NCBI GenBank assembly: GCA_934277615.1 | Contig: CAKQUV010000011.1 | Location: 1 to 24,156, forward strand | Direction of reading: 5' to 3' | DNA from: an uncultured Clostridia bacterium | Lineage (GTDB): Bacteria > Bacillota > Clostridia > Christensenellales > CAG-917 | DNA: 24,156 bases | In this document: positions 1 to 6,858 of the stretch, piece by piece | How positions within the stretch are numbered: the stretch's first letter is position 1 | Layout of the letters: every line of letters begins with the position of its first letter | Position numbers and translations under genes: made by a program | Notes under the pieces: model-generated | What the model saw: only the letters and a program-made list of their open reading frames with translations | Told to the model about the DNA's origin: nothing | Databases searched by the model: none

Positions 1-113
1 AACGCTACGATTACACACCTAACGGTAGAGTTGGATATTCCCTTCAAAACCTGTTTGGAACCGACAACTTTTGAAGAGCCTGTAAGCATTTGTTCAAGTT
101 TTTCTCTGTCCAT
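1..113 (-). CDS. rplGB: L7Ae-like ribosomal protein (YbxF/RplGB type), partial
   Basis: The first 37 codons of a minus-strand gene that runs off the left edge. The visible protein begins MDREKLEQMLTGSS and continues KVVGSKQVLKGI, then CVIVA, which matches the opening of the bacterial L7Ae-like kink-turn RNA-binding proteins (YbxF/YlxQ group; compare the GTKQTVKAL stretch of B. subtilis YbxF). Family members are about 80 residues long and bind kink-turn RNA and the ribosome. The ATG at 113-111 is preceded only by a weak A-rich site; an in-frame GTG four codons upstream, with AGGCAG before it, is an alternative start. A good promoter lies at 161-189. In many Firmicutes this gene sits between rpoC and rpsL, so rpsL, rpsG, fusA and tuf may follow beyond the window; that is inference. 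Identification rests on a short N-terminal stretch. Confidence 0.72.
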   Translation of the reverse strand, partial: MDREKLEQMLTGSSKVVGSKQVLKGISNSTVRCVIVA

Positions 114-160
114 TTCTTTTTGCACACTAAAAAACTGCCTACGTTTTCGTAAGCCTCTAT

Positions 161-189
161 ATCTTACCAACAAACAAAACCGATGTCAA
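161..189 (-). promoter_or_regulatory. Sigma-A type promoter for the ybxF-like gene
   Basis: On the minus strand, TTGACA (189-184) and TAAGAT (166-161) are separated by exactly 17 bases. The predicted start is near 154, giving a leader of about 40 bases before the ATG at 113. The hexamers match the sigma-A consensus 6/6 and 4/6. Confidence 0.7.
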
Positions 190-287
190 ACGAATATCGT
201 CAAATTTTTTATTTTTTTTATATAATATATAAATAATACAAGATGTAGTGAGAAAATTAGTTCAAAGATACTACAAAATACAATACA

Positions 288-310
288 CGCGCACCTTCGT
301 GCGCGCTTTT
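288..310 (+). terminator. Hairpin with T-run, orphan terminator-like
   Basis: A 7-bp perfect stem (288-294 with 299-305, loop CTTC) is followed on the plus strand by CTTTTTAT. No plus-strand gene lies upstream in the window. On the minus strand, where tsaD transcripts would arrive, the hairpin is not followed by a T-run. It may be a remnant or end an unannotated plus-strand RNA. Confidence 0.4.
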
Positions 311-329
311 TATGCGGAATATTTCAAAA

Positions 330-635
330 ATTTTAATTTTTCCCCCTTCCTCATGTGTTTCCCCTATTCCGTTCCCCCTCTGCGCTCTGCTTGAGGGAAC
401 CCACGGAACTGCTCCGCAGGGGGCAACACGACGCGATTGACTTCGTAGCAATCGCTATTCCGTCGCTTCGCTCCTTACGGCACGCGCATAGACAAGTATC
501 GTTCCCTCGTTATGCCACTCGTTCGACAACGAAAAGAACAACACTCGTTGGCTTACTTGTACTAATCGTCAAGTTCGGCGCTCGATACGGTCGGCGCCTT
601 GCGCCTCCACACTCCCAATAAGCATATCCCGTAAA
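330..635. repeat. Gene-free palindromic block downstream of tsaD
   Basis: No credible coding region lies between tsaD and the ybxF promoter. The stretch is GC-richer than its AT-rich left neighbour and holds several overlapping inverted repeats. These are GAGGGAAC (393-400) with GTTCCCTC (501-508), GCGATTG (433-439) with CAATCGC (449-455), ACAAGTA (492-498) with TACTTGT (554-560), and GGCGC-CTT-GCGCC (593-605). Short open frames on both strands have no start signals or family resemblance. It resembles interspersed non-coding repeat material like that at 5731-5964 and 23498-24156; direct homology among the three was not established. Confidence 0.5.
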
Positions 636-1664
636 CTATTTTAGAGGCACGGTAGCCTTCGCATCCAACGTCAACGCCGAGGGCTCAACGCCGTCTTTTA
701 TCATAAAACACGCCTCCGCGCCTATCATTGCCGCGTTGTCCGTGCAATACTTAAGCTTCGGATAATGCACCTCGCAGCCCTTATTTGCCAATTCGTCGAA
801 ACGACGACGCAATTCTTCGTTTGCGCTCACACCGCCGGCGACGGCAATCTTCTTGATACCCGTCTTTTCGATTGCGAGTTCGAGCGTATCCACCAGTTGC
901 GAAACGGCGCATTTTTGAAAACTTGCCGCAATATCCGCACGGGGTATTTCCTGCCCCTTCTGTTCGAGATTATGCACGAGGTTTATAACAAAAGTTTTAA
1001 GTCCGCTATAACTGAAATACAGGTCATCTAACCCGTTGAATTTCGGTTTCGGCATATCGTAAACAGCCTTACCTTCACGTGCCAGTTTTTGGATTTCCGG
1101 ACCTCCTGGATACGGCAATCCCAACACCCTTGCCACCTTGTCGAAAGCCTCTCCGCAAGCGTCGTCGCGGCTCTGTGCGATAAGCTCCAGATTCACGTAA
1201 TCCAGCACTTTAACGATAGCCGTATGCCCGCCGCTCGCAAGCAAACAAAGGTACGGCGGCTCAAGCGTGGAATCTATGTAATTTGCCGCGATATGCCCCT
1301 TGACGTGCGACACTGCAAACAGCGGTTTTTTCCAGGCATACGCAAGAGTTTTGGCAAAGTTCACCCCTACCAAAAGCGCGCCCAAAAGCCCCGCTCCGTA
1401 CGTTACCGCAACGGCGTCAATATCATCTTTTGTCATATTCGCTTGTTCGAGAGCGTCTTTCACGACTGTCTCGATTGCAAGCGTATGATTTCTGCTCGCA
1501 ATTTCGGGAACAACGCCGCCGAACCGACGATGTATCTCTATCTGCGTCGCCACAACGTTGGACACAACCTCTCTTCCGTCGCGCACGATTGCGCACGCGG
1601 TTTCGTCGCAACTCGACTCAATCGCAAGCACGGTCAAATTGTTCTTATTCTGCAAATTATTCAT
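636..1664 (-). CDS. tsaD: tRNA t6A37 threonylcarbamoyltransferase TsaD
   Basis: TsaD transfers the threonylcarbamoyl group from threonylcarbamoyl-AMP to A37 of ANN-decoding tRNAs, working with TsaB and TsaE in the cytoplasm. The 342-residue protein is full length for the family (about 335-345). It begins its ASKHA fold with VLAIESSCDETACAIV (12-27), followed by HRRFGGVVPEIASRNH (45-60). The metal-binding pair H120/H124 sits in SHVKGH, the SGGHT nucleotide loop is at 144-148, and the conserved CTDNAAMIG near the C terminus contains the third metal ligand, D309. The ATG at 1664 follows a weak TGGA site. The gene starts 31 bases after prfB stops, so it is probably the last gene of a secA-prfB-tsaD unit. 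No clear intrinsic terminator follows; only short GC hairpins without a T-run are seen. TsaB and TsaE are not in the window. The assignment is secure. Confidence 0.97.
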   Translation of the reverse strand: MNNLQNKNNLTVLAIESSCDETACAIVRDGREVVSNVVATQIEIHRRFGGVVPEIASRNHTLAIETVVKDALEQANMTKDDIDAVAVTYGAGLLGALLVGVNFAKTLAYAWKKPLFAVSHVKGHIAANYIDSTLEPPYLCLLASGGHTAIVKVLDYVNLELIAQSRDDACGEAFDKVARVLGLPYPGGPEIQKLAREGKAVYDMPKPKFNGLDDLYFSYSGLKTFVINLVHNLEQKGQEIPRADIAASFQKCAVSQLVDTLELAIEKTGIKKIAVAGGVSANEELRRRFDELANKGCEVHYPKLKYCTDNAAMIGAEACFMIKDGVEPSALTLDAKATVPLK

Positions 1665-1695
1665 AATTCCACACGGTTAGAATACCGCTTTTCGA

Positions 1696-2805
1696 TTATT
1701 TTTGGATTGACGACAATTTGAGATATTCGTTGATAAATCCGTCCAAATCACCGTCCATAACCGCTTGCACGTTGCCCGTTTCGTAGTTGGTGCGATGGTC
1801 TTTCACCATCGTATAGGGGCAGAACACATAACTGCGGATTTGGCTTCCCCACTCTATTTTTTTGAGTTGACCGCTTATTTGCGCCGCTTCTTCCTCACGC
1901 TCTCTTTCACGTTTTTCGATAAGTTTTGAGCGGAGCATCTGCATTGCCACTTCCCTGTTTTGAATTTGCGAACGCTCGTTTTGGCACGCCACGATAATCC
2001 CCGTGGGAATGTGCGTAATGCGTATTGCGCTCTCCGTTTTATTGACGTGCTGACCGCCTGCGCCCGACGAACGGTAGGTATCCACTTTCAAGTCCTCGGG
2101 GCGAATTTCTATTTCGTTTGTATCGATGATTTCGGGCATAACTTCGAGCGACGCGAACGACGTGTGTCGTCTTGCGTTTGCGTCAAACGGCGAAATACGC
2201 ACAAGTCTATGCACGCCCTTTTCCGCCTTGAGATACCCGTAAGCGTTATCGCCTTCCACTCTGAACGTAACGGATTTTATACCTGCCTCGTCGCCTGCGA
2301 GATAATCGAGCTCGGTACAAGTCCAGCCCGTGCGCTCTACGTAACGAGTGTACATTCTGTAAAGCATGGAGCACCAATCTTGCGCCTCGGTGCCGCCTGC
2401 GCCTGCGTGCAAAGTAAGGATAGCGTTGAGCGAATCGTATTTGCCGCTGAGCAGCGTTGCAAGCGAAAGACTTTCCACAGCCTCGCTCAAATCGTGAATG
2501 GCGTTAAGGATTTTCTCATCCTCGCTCTCGTCGCCTTCGAGTTCCACGATATCGACGGTATCCAAAGCGTCGTCTATGCGCGCAATCATTTTTTCAAACT
2601 TCTCGATTTTGCTTTGCAACTGACTGATTTCTTTGGACACTTTCTTTGCGTTTTCGGTATCGTCCCAAAATCCGTCCGTATTCTGTTCTGCCTCGAGTTC
2701 CTTTATACGCTCGCGCAGTTTAGTCGGATTAATGCTTTCGTATGCGCGCACCATTTCCGTGCGCATTTCTTTAAGTTGGTTTCTCGGTTCGTTGTAATCT
2801 ATCAT
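1696..2805 (-). CDS. prfB: Peptide chain release factor 2 (RF2), single frame
   Basis: RF2 recognises UGA and UAA stop codons and triggers peptidyl-tRNA hydrolysis. The protein is 369 residues when started at the ATG at 2805, which has AGGA six bases upstream; a TTG 13 codons earlier also keeps the frame open but lacks a better site. Visible landmarks are the catalytic loop SSGAGGQHVNKTES, with the GGQ motif, and the stop-codon-reading SPF tripeptide in RISPFDANARRHTSF. The N-terminal region is a helical coiled stretch typical of domain 1. The programmed +1 frameshift (a CTT TGA C-type site near codon 25) that autoregulates many prfB genes is absent. The equivalent place reads VRAYESINPTKLRERI in one continuous frame. 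The gene lies 106 bases after secA. A weak possible promoter (TTGAGA, 18 bases, TAATCT) lies in that gap. Confidence 0.96.
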   Translation of the reverse strand: MIDYNEPRNQLKEMRTEMVRAYESINPTKLRERIKELEAEQNTDGFWDDTENAKKVSKEISQLQSKIEKFEKMIARIDDALDTVDIVELEGDESEDEKILNAIHDLSEAVESLSLATLLSGKYDSLNAILTLHAGAGGTEAQDWCSMLYRMYTRYVERTGWTCTELDYLAGDEAGIKSVTFRVEGDNAYGYLKAEKGVHRLVRISPFDANARRHTSFASLEVMPEIIDTNEIEIRPEDLKVDTYRSSGAGGQHVNKTESAIRITHIPTGIIVACQNERSQIQNREVAMQMLRSKLIEKREREREEEAAQISGQLKKIEWGSQIRSYVFCPYTMVKDHRTNYETGNVQAVMDGDLDGFINEYLKLSSIQK

Positions 2806-2911
2806 ATTTTTCCTACATCTTTTCACCGCGTCGAGATTATGCAATTTGTTTGCGCAATCTCAAAACACGGGTTTTATTGCTCTGTTTTTGCTCAATAAAA
2901 TGCCACTTGCG

Positions 2912-5572
2912 TTATTTGTTCTTTCCGCAGCAATTCTTGTATTTAAGACCGCTGCCGCACGGACACGGGTCGTTTCTGCCTACTTTTTTATTTGAAACAA
3001 CGCTCTGTTTTGCGGTTGCGATGCTTTGTCTTATTGTAGCCGGCGAGCCTTCTTCTTTCTTTTCGACGTGGATTTTTAGGAGTATCGCCGCCGTCTCGGA
3101 GTGTATGCGCGATACCATATCCTCAAACATTTCCCAGCCCTCTTCGCGGTATGCGATGACGGGATCTCTCTGACCGTATCCGCGCAACCCGATACCTCTT
3201 CTCAAAGCGTCCATTGCGTCGATATGGTCCATCCACTTTGCGTCGACGGTCTTGAGGAGCACGACTCTTTCGAGCTCTTTGAAGTCGAATCCGTCTTTTT
3301 CAAGCGCCTCGATTTTGTCGTTATAGTCCTTGATTGCCACTTTAAGCACAGCGTCTTTTAACTTGTACACGTCGTAGCACGAGCAAAGTTTTGCGTCCAT
3401 AAGGTTGGTGCCTTCGGGCAACATCTTCTTCTCGAGCGCCTGATTGAATGCGGCATAATCCCAAGTTTGGAAATCCGTCTTATAGTCGGCATAATATCCG
3501 ATAATTTCTTCCGCAAGGTCGTCAATCATTTCGAGGATTTGCTCATGCACGTCCATACCGTCAAGCACTTTTCCGCGCTCTTTGTAAATGATTTCGCGCT
3601 GCGCGTTCATAACGTCGTCGTAGCTCAGAACCTGTTTTCTTATGGAGTAGTTTCTGCCCTCGACAAGCCTTTGCGCCTTCTCGATTTGCTTTGTGATGAT
3701 GCCGTTTGAGATAGGCACGTCGTCGCCGAGATTGAACGTTTGCGCAATCGCTTTCATCTTATCTCCGCCGAAAATACGCGCGATATCGTCCTCCATGGAA
3801 ATATAGAACACTGTGCTGCCTGGATCTCCCTGACGTCCGCTACGACCTCTCAACTGATTGTCAATACGGCGGCTTTCGTGGCGCTCTGTACCGATAATTC
3901 TCAAACCTCCAAGCGCGATAACTTTCTCTTTTTCCTCGTCGCAAATAGCCTTGAAAGCGTCATAGTGGTGCTTATACACTTCCTTTGCCGCTATGATTTC
4001 TGGATCCTGGCTTGCATGCGGAGATGAGGCGAGTTCGATAACTTCGAGCGGATAACCGTCCTTTTCCATCTTCTGTTTCGCCTGATATTCCGCATTGCCG
4101 CCCAGCATGATATCCGTACCGCGACCTGCCATGTTGGTGGCAATCGTAACGGCGTTAAGCTTGCCTGCCTGCGCAATGATTTCCGATTCTTGCTTGTGGT
4201 ATTTTGCGTTCAACACGTTGTGCGGAATACCTTTTCTCTTCAAAATTCCGCTGAGTTCCTCACTCTTTTCAACGCTTATCGTGCCAACAAGCACGGGTTG
4301 CCCCGTTGCGTGATGATCGATGATATCTTGCACGATAGCGGTAAGTTTTCCGCTGATTTTGGTGTAAATCTGGTCGTGTTCGTCAATACGTCTTGACGGC
4401 TTGTTTGGCGGAATGGTAACTACGTCGAGATTGTATATTCCCTCAAACTCCGTCTCTTCCGTCTTTGCCGTACCCGTCATACCCGAGAGTTTCTTGTACA
4501 TACGGAAGAAGTTTTGGAAAGTAATGGTCGCAAGCGTCTTGTTTTCGCTTCTGATTGCCACGTGTTCCTTCGCCTCGATAGCCTGATGCAAGCCCTCGTT
4601 GTAACGTCTGCCAATCATTATACGACCGGTGAACTCGTCGACGATAAGCACTTCACCGTCGCTGACGATGTAGTCCTTGTCCTTTTTCATCATAAAGTGC
4701 GCTTTGAGTGCGGCTTGAATATGGTGATAAAGTTCGGTATTTTCAAGGTCGGTGAGGTTGACGACGTGGAAAAATCTTTCCGCCTTCGCAACGCCCTCAT
4801 CGGTGAGCATAATGGTTTTTTCCTTCTCTTCAATGGTAAAGTCGTCGCCCTCTTTGCATTGTCTTGCAAATGAATCTGCGGACTTATAAAGCTCGCTGGA
4901 TTTTCCGCCTCTGCCCGAAATAATGAGCGGCGTGCGCGCCTCGTCGATAAGGATCGAGTCCACCTCGTCGATAATCGCGAAGTTGAGATCTCTTTGCACC
5001 TTGTCGGCTTTGCGGACGACCATATTATCTCTAAGGAAGTCAAAACCGAGTTCGTTATTCGTGCAATACGTAATGTCGCTCTCATACGCCTTCTTTTTGG
5101 CGTCCGAACTCATTTGCGGCACAACCACACCCACGCTGAGTCCGAGGAATTTATAAAGTTTTCCCATCCAGGCAGCGTCGCGAGTGGCGAGATAATCGTT
5201 GACAGTAACAACATGCACGCCCTTTCCCGTGAGTGCGTTGAGGTATGCCGGAAGCGTCGCGACAAGAGTCTTACCTTCACCTGTACCCATCTCTGCGATA
5301 CGTCCTTGATGCAAAGCGATACCGCCCATAAGTTGCACGTGGAAGTGGCGCATGCCAAGCACTCTCTCGCTTGCCTCTCTCACGAGCGCGTAAGCGTCGG
5401 GCAAAATTTGGTCAAGCGTTTCCCCGTTTGCGAGCCTGTCTTTAAGCGCTTGCGTTTGAGCAACAAGCGTATCGTCGTCCATAGCGGAATACTTGCCTGC
5501 CAAATCTTCGATTTTGTTTGCAATCTTATCGATTTTGCGCAATTTGAATTTGTTTTCGTTAAAAAGCGACAT
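2912..5572 (-). CDS. secA: Preprotein translocase ATPase SecA
   Basis: SecA is the motor ATPase that pushes unfolded preproteins through SecYEG at the inner face of the membrane. The 886-residue protein shows Walker A MGTGEGKT (95-102), the DEAD-type Walker B IIDEVDSILIDEARTPLI (D202-D205), the preprotein-crosslinking region after residue 220, and the second helicase domain with VTIATNMAGRGTDI and the arginine-finger region LRGRSGRQGDPGS. Its C terminus is a complete zinc-binding SecB/ribosome-contact tail, CPCGSGLKYKNCC, with C870, C872, C881 and C882 (CxCx8CC). The start ATG at 5572 has AAAGGTG a few bases upstream. A promoter at 5654-5682 serves this gene and probably prfB and tsaD behind it. 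The zinc tail is often missing in Gram-positives without SecB, so its retention is worth noting. Length and motifs are typical of the main SecA1 rather than an accessory SecA2. Confidence 0.98.
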   Translation of the reverse strand: MSLFNENKFKLRKIDKIANKIEDLAGKYSAMDDDTLVAQTQALKDRLANGETLDQILPDAYALVREASERVLGMRHFHVQLMGGIALHQGRIAEMGTGEGKTLVATLPAYLNALTGKGVHVVTVNDYLATRDAAWMGKLYKFLGLSVGVVVPQMSSDAKKKAYESDITYCTNNELGFDFLRDNMVVRKADKVQRDLNFAIIDEVDSILIDEARTPLIISGRGGKSSELYKSADSFARQCKEGDDFTIEEKEKTIMLTDEGVAKAERFFHVVNLTDLENTELYHHIQAALKAHFMMKKDKDYIVSDGEVLIVDEFTGRIMIGRRYNEGLHQAIEAKEHVAIRSENKTLATITFQNFFRMYKKLSGMTGTAKTEETEFEGIYNLDVVTIPPNKPSRRIDEHDQIYTKISGKLTAIVQDIIDHHATGQPVLVGTISVEKSEELSGILKRKGIPHNVLNAKYHKQESEIIAQAGKLNAVTIATNMAGRGTDIMLGGNAEYQAKQKMEKDGYPLEVIELASSPHASQDPEIIAAKEVYKHHYDAFKAICDEEKEKVIALGGLRIIGTERHESRRIDNQLRGRSGRQGDPGSTVFYISMEDDIARIFGGDKMKAIAQTFNLGDDVPISNGIITKQIEKAQRLVEGRNYSIRKQVLSYDDVMNAQREIIYKERGKVLDGMDVHEQILEMIDDLAEEIIGYYADYKTDFQTWDYAAFNQALEKKMLPEGTNLMDAKLCSCYDVYKLKDAVLKVAIKDYNDKIEALEKDGFDFKELERVVLLKTVDAKWMDHIDAMDALRRGIGLRGYGQRDPVIAYREEGWEMFEDMVSRIHSETAAILLKIHVEKKEEGSPATIRQSIATAKQSVVSNKKVGRNDPCPCGSGLKYKNCCGKNK

Positions 5573-5653
5573 ATTTCACCTTTATATTTATTTTTCCGTC
5601 ATTATATACTTTTTTCCGCGCGCACGAACGAGCGCACGCAACGTCAATACTTG

Positions 5654-5682
5654 ATTATACACTATAACTCCCTGTTTTTCAA
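5654..5682 (-). promoter_or_regulatory. Sigma-A promoter upstream of secA
   Basis: On the minus strand, TTGAAA (5682-5677) and TATAAT (5659-5654) are 17 bases apart. The start of transcription would be near 5647, giving a leader of about 75 bases. That leader contains a short GC-rich inverted stretch around 5617-5640 (CGTGCGCTCG / CGTGCGCGCG type) and a second TATAAT-like box near 5601-5610 without a matching -35. Confidence 0.75.
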
Positions 5683-5993
5683 CAAATAGTGTATCTATAT
5701 TTGCGCCTTGCCTATCTCCCATTCTTTCAATGGAATATTCCATATGTCATTCCGAGCGCAGCGTGGGAATCCAGCGTAGCGCAAGTGGAATATTCCATCA
5801 GCGCAACTTATTGCGCCTAACGTTGCTCGTAGACAGGCGGAGCCGTACTTTATGATGCGACGAAGAGTTGTTGTGAGCATCCATCGTTCGCCTGAGCAAC
5901 CGCCGAGCCGCCTCAAGGTTGCGAAACCTTACGCACAAAAGCAATGCGCTGATTGCTTTTGTGCAGGACGTTTGCGCCTAAATATGTGTCAAG
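5683..5993. repeat. Palindromic non-coding block between secA promoter and comFC
   Basis: No credible gene is present. The palindrome TGGAATATTCCA occurs twice (5731-5742 and 5786-5797). The copies bracket a 43-base core containing GTCATTCCGAGCGCAGCG, a style of intergenic repeat seen in many bacterial genomes. Further inverted repeats are GCGCAA-CTTA-TTGCGC (5801-5816), GTTGCTC plus CAGGCG (5822-5839) with CGCCTGAGCAAC (5889-5900), AAGGTT-GCGA-AACCTT (5915-5930), and a 13-bp perfect stem (5933-5945 with 5952-5964). The block lies just downstream of comFC and upstream of the secA promoter. Some of these hairpins may help end recD2-comFC transcripts, although none has a T-run on the minus strand. 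Confidence 0.6.
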
Positions 5994-6016
5994 TTATCTC
6001 TTTGAGATAAGTGACA
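5987..6016 (-). other. Hairpin across the comFC stop codon
   Basis: TTATCTC-TTT-GAGATAA (5995-6011) is extended by TGTCA at 5987-5991 and TGACA at 6013-6017, with small internal mismatches. The structure straddles the comFC stop codon. It lacks a T-run on the minus strand, so it may stabilise the 3' end rather than terminate. Confidence 0.4.
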
Positions 6017-6851
6017 CGTGTTTAGCATTCGGCGCAAGAGTTTCAACCGGTATCTTCAGTTTAGCTATTGCAGCAGTCAACACATTCACCTCTCTCGCTT
6101 TTGCTTTTAGAAGAACTTTTGCGCATTCGTTTGCCGTCGCGCCGGTCGTAAAGATGTCGTCGACAAGCAAAATATTGCGATTCTTCACTTGCTCGAACAC
6201 GCACGCAAACGCACCTTCGAGGTTTTGCGCCCTTTCCTTGCCGCTAAGTTCCTTTTGCGCTTTTGTGTCTTTGATTTTGACAAGCGCCGGAAGCACTGCA
6301 ATATTCAATCGTTTGCCCACTTCCTCGGCAAGAAGTTCCGATTGGTTGAACCCTCTCTTCTTTTCTTCATCCTCCGTCATAGGCACGTACACGATTATAT
6401 CCGCTTGCATATCGTCTTTCAAAAACTCGTCCGCCATAAGTGCGCCGAGCGTTTGAGCAAGATACTTTTTCTTGCCGAATTTGAGCGAATATATCATTCT
6501 TCTCGTTTCGCCGTCATAAACGAGCGGAGAGCGGTTTTTCACAAACGCGCCTCTTTCATACTGGCACCTGTTGCAATAATCGGACTCGTCCGCAAGCGGA
6601 ACGCCGCAACAAAGACACCTGTGCCCGTTTGCAAACGGCAACTTCGCAACACAATCCGAGCAAAGCCTGTATCTGGTATCAGCCACAAGTTCCTCGCCGC
6701 AGATGTCGCAAGTGCAGTCCATAGGATAAAGCGCCTTGTCAAAAGCCTTTATCCCTCGTTTGAAAAAGTCCTTGATTTTGGCTTTTCTCTCTTCTCGCTT
6801 TTGTTTGCGATTGTCTACGTTATTTTTCTTTTCTTCTTCGACGTTTTCCAT
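5994..6851 (-). CDS. comFC: ComF family protein (ComFC-like phosphoribosyltransferase)
   Basis: ComFC/GntX proteins are phosphoribosyltransferase-fold proteins needed for efficient natural transformation in competent bacteria; they act in the cytoplasm near the uptake machinery. The 285-residue protein has two zinc-finger-like cysteine groups (C48/C51 with C64/C67, and C79-C82 with C93/C96), then the family motif TKAQKELSGKERAQNLEGAF. The PRPP-binding loop is LLVDDIFTTGAT (228-239). The first ~40 residues are a highly charged Lys/Glu-rich extension not usual for ComFC (typically 220-245 residues). The start ATG at 6851 lies 7 bases after the recD2 stop and has only a weak ribosome site within the recD2 end, which suggests translational coupling. 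No comFA or other competence gene lies nearby, so a role in transformation is inference. Confidence 0.9.
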   Translation of the reverse strand: MENVEEEKKNNVDNRKQKREERKAKIKDFFKRGIKAFDKALYPMDCTCDICGEELVADTRYRLCSDCVAKLPFANGHRCLCCGVPLADESDYCNRCQYERGAFVKNRSPLVYDGETRRMIYSLKFGKKKYLAQTLGALMADEFLKDDMQADIIVYVPMTEDEEKKRGFNQSELLAEEVGKRLNIAVLPALVKIKDTKAQKELSGKERAQNLEGAFACVFEQVKNRNILLVDDIFTTGATANECAKVLLKAKAREVNVLTAAIAKLKIPVETLAPNAKHVSLISKR

Positions 6852-6858
6852 ATCGCCG

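Noticed and set aside
31..225. Plus-strand 64-codon frame at the left edge
   Set aside because: It overlaps the minus-strand ybxF-like gene and its promoter and shows no family resemblance or ribosome site.
5601..5640. Second secA promoter with the downstream TATAAT-like box
   Set aside because: No -35 lies 16-18 bases upstream; the nearest TTGACG is about 30 bases away.
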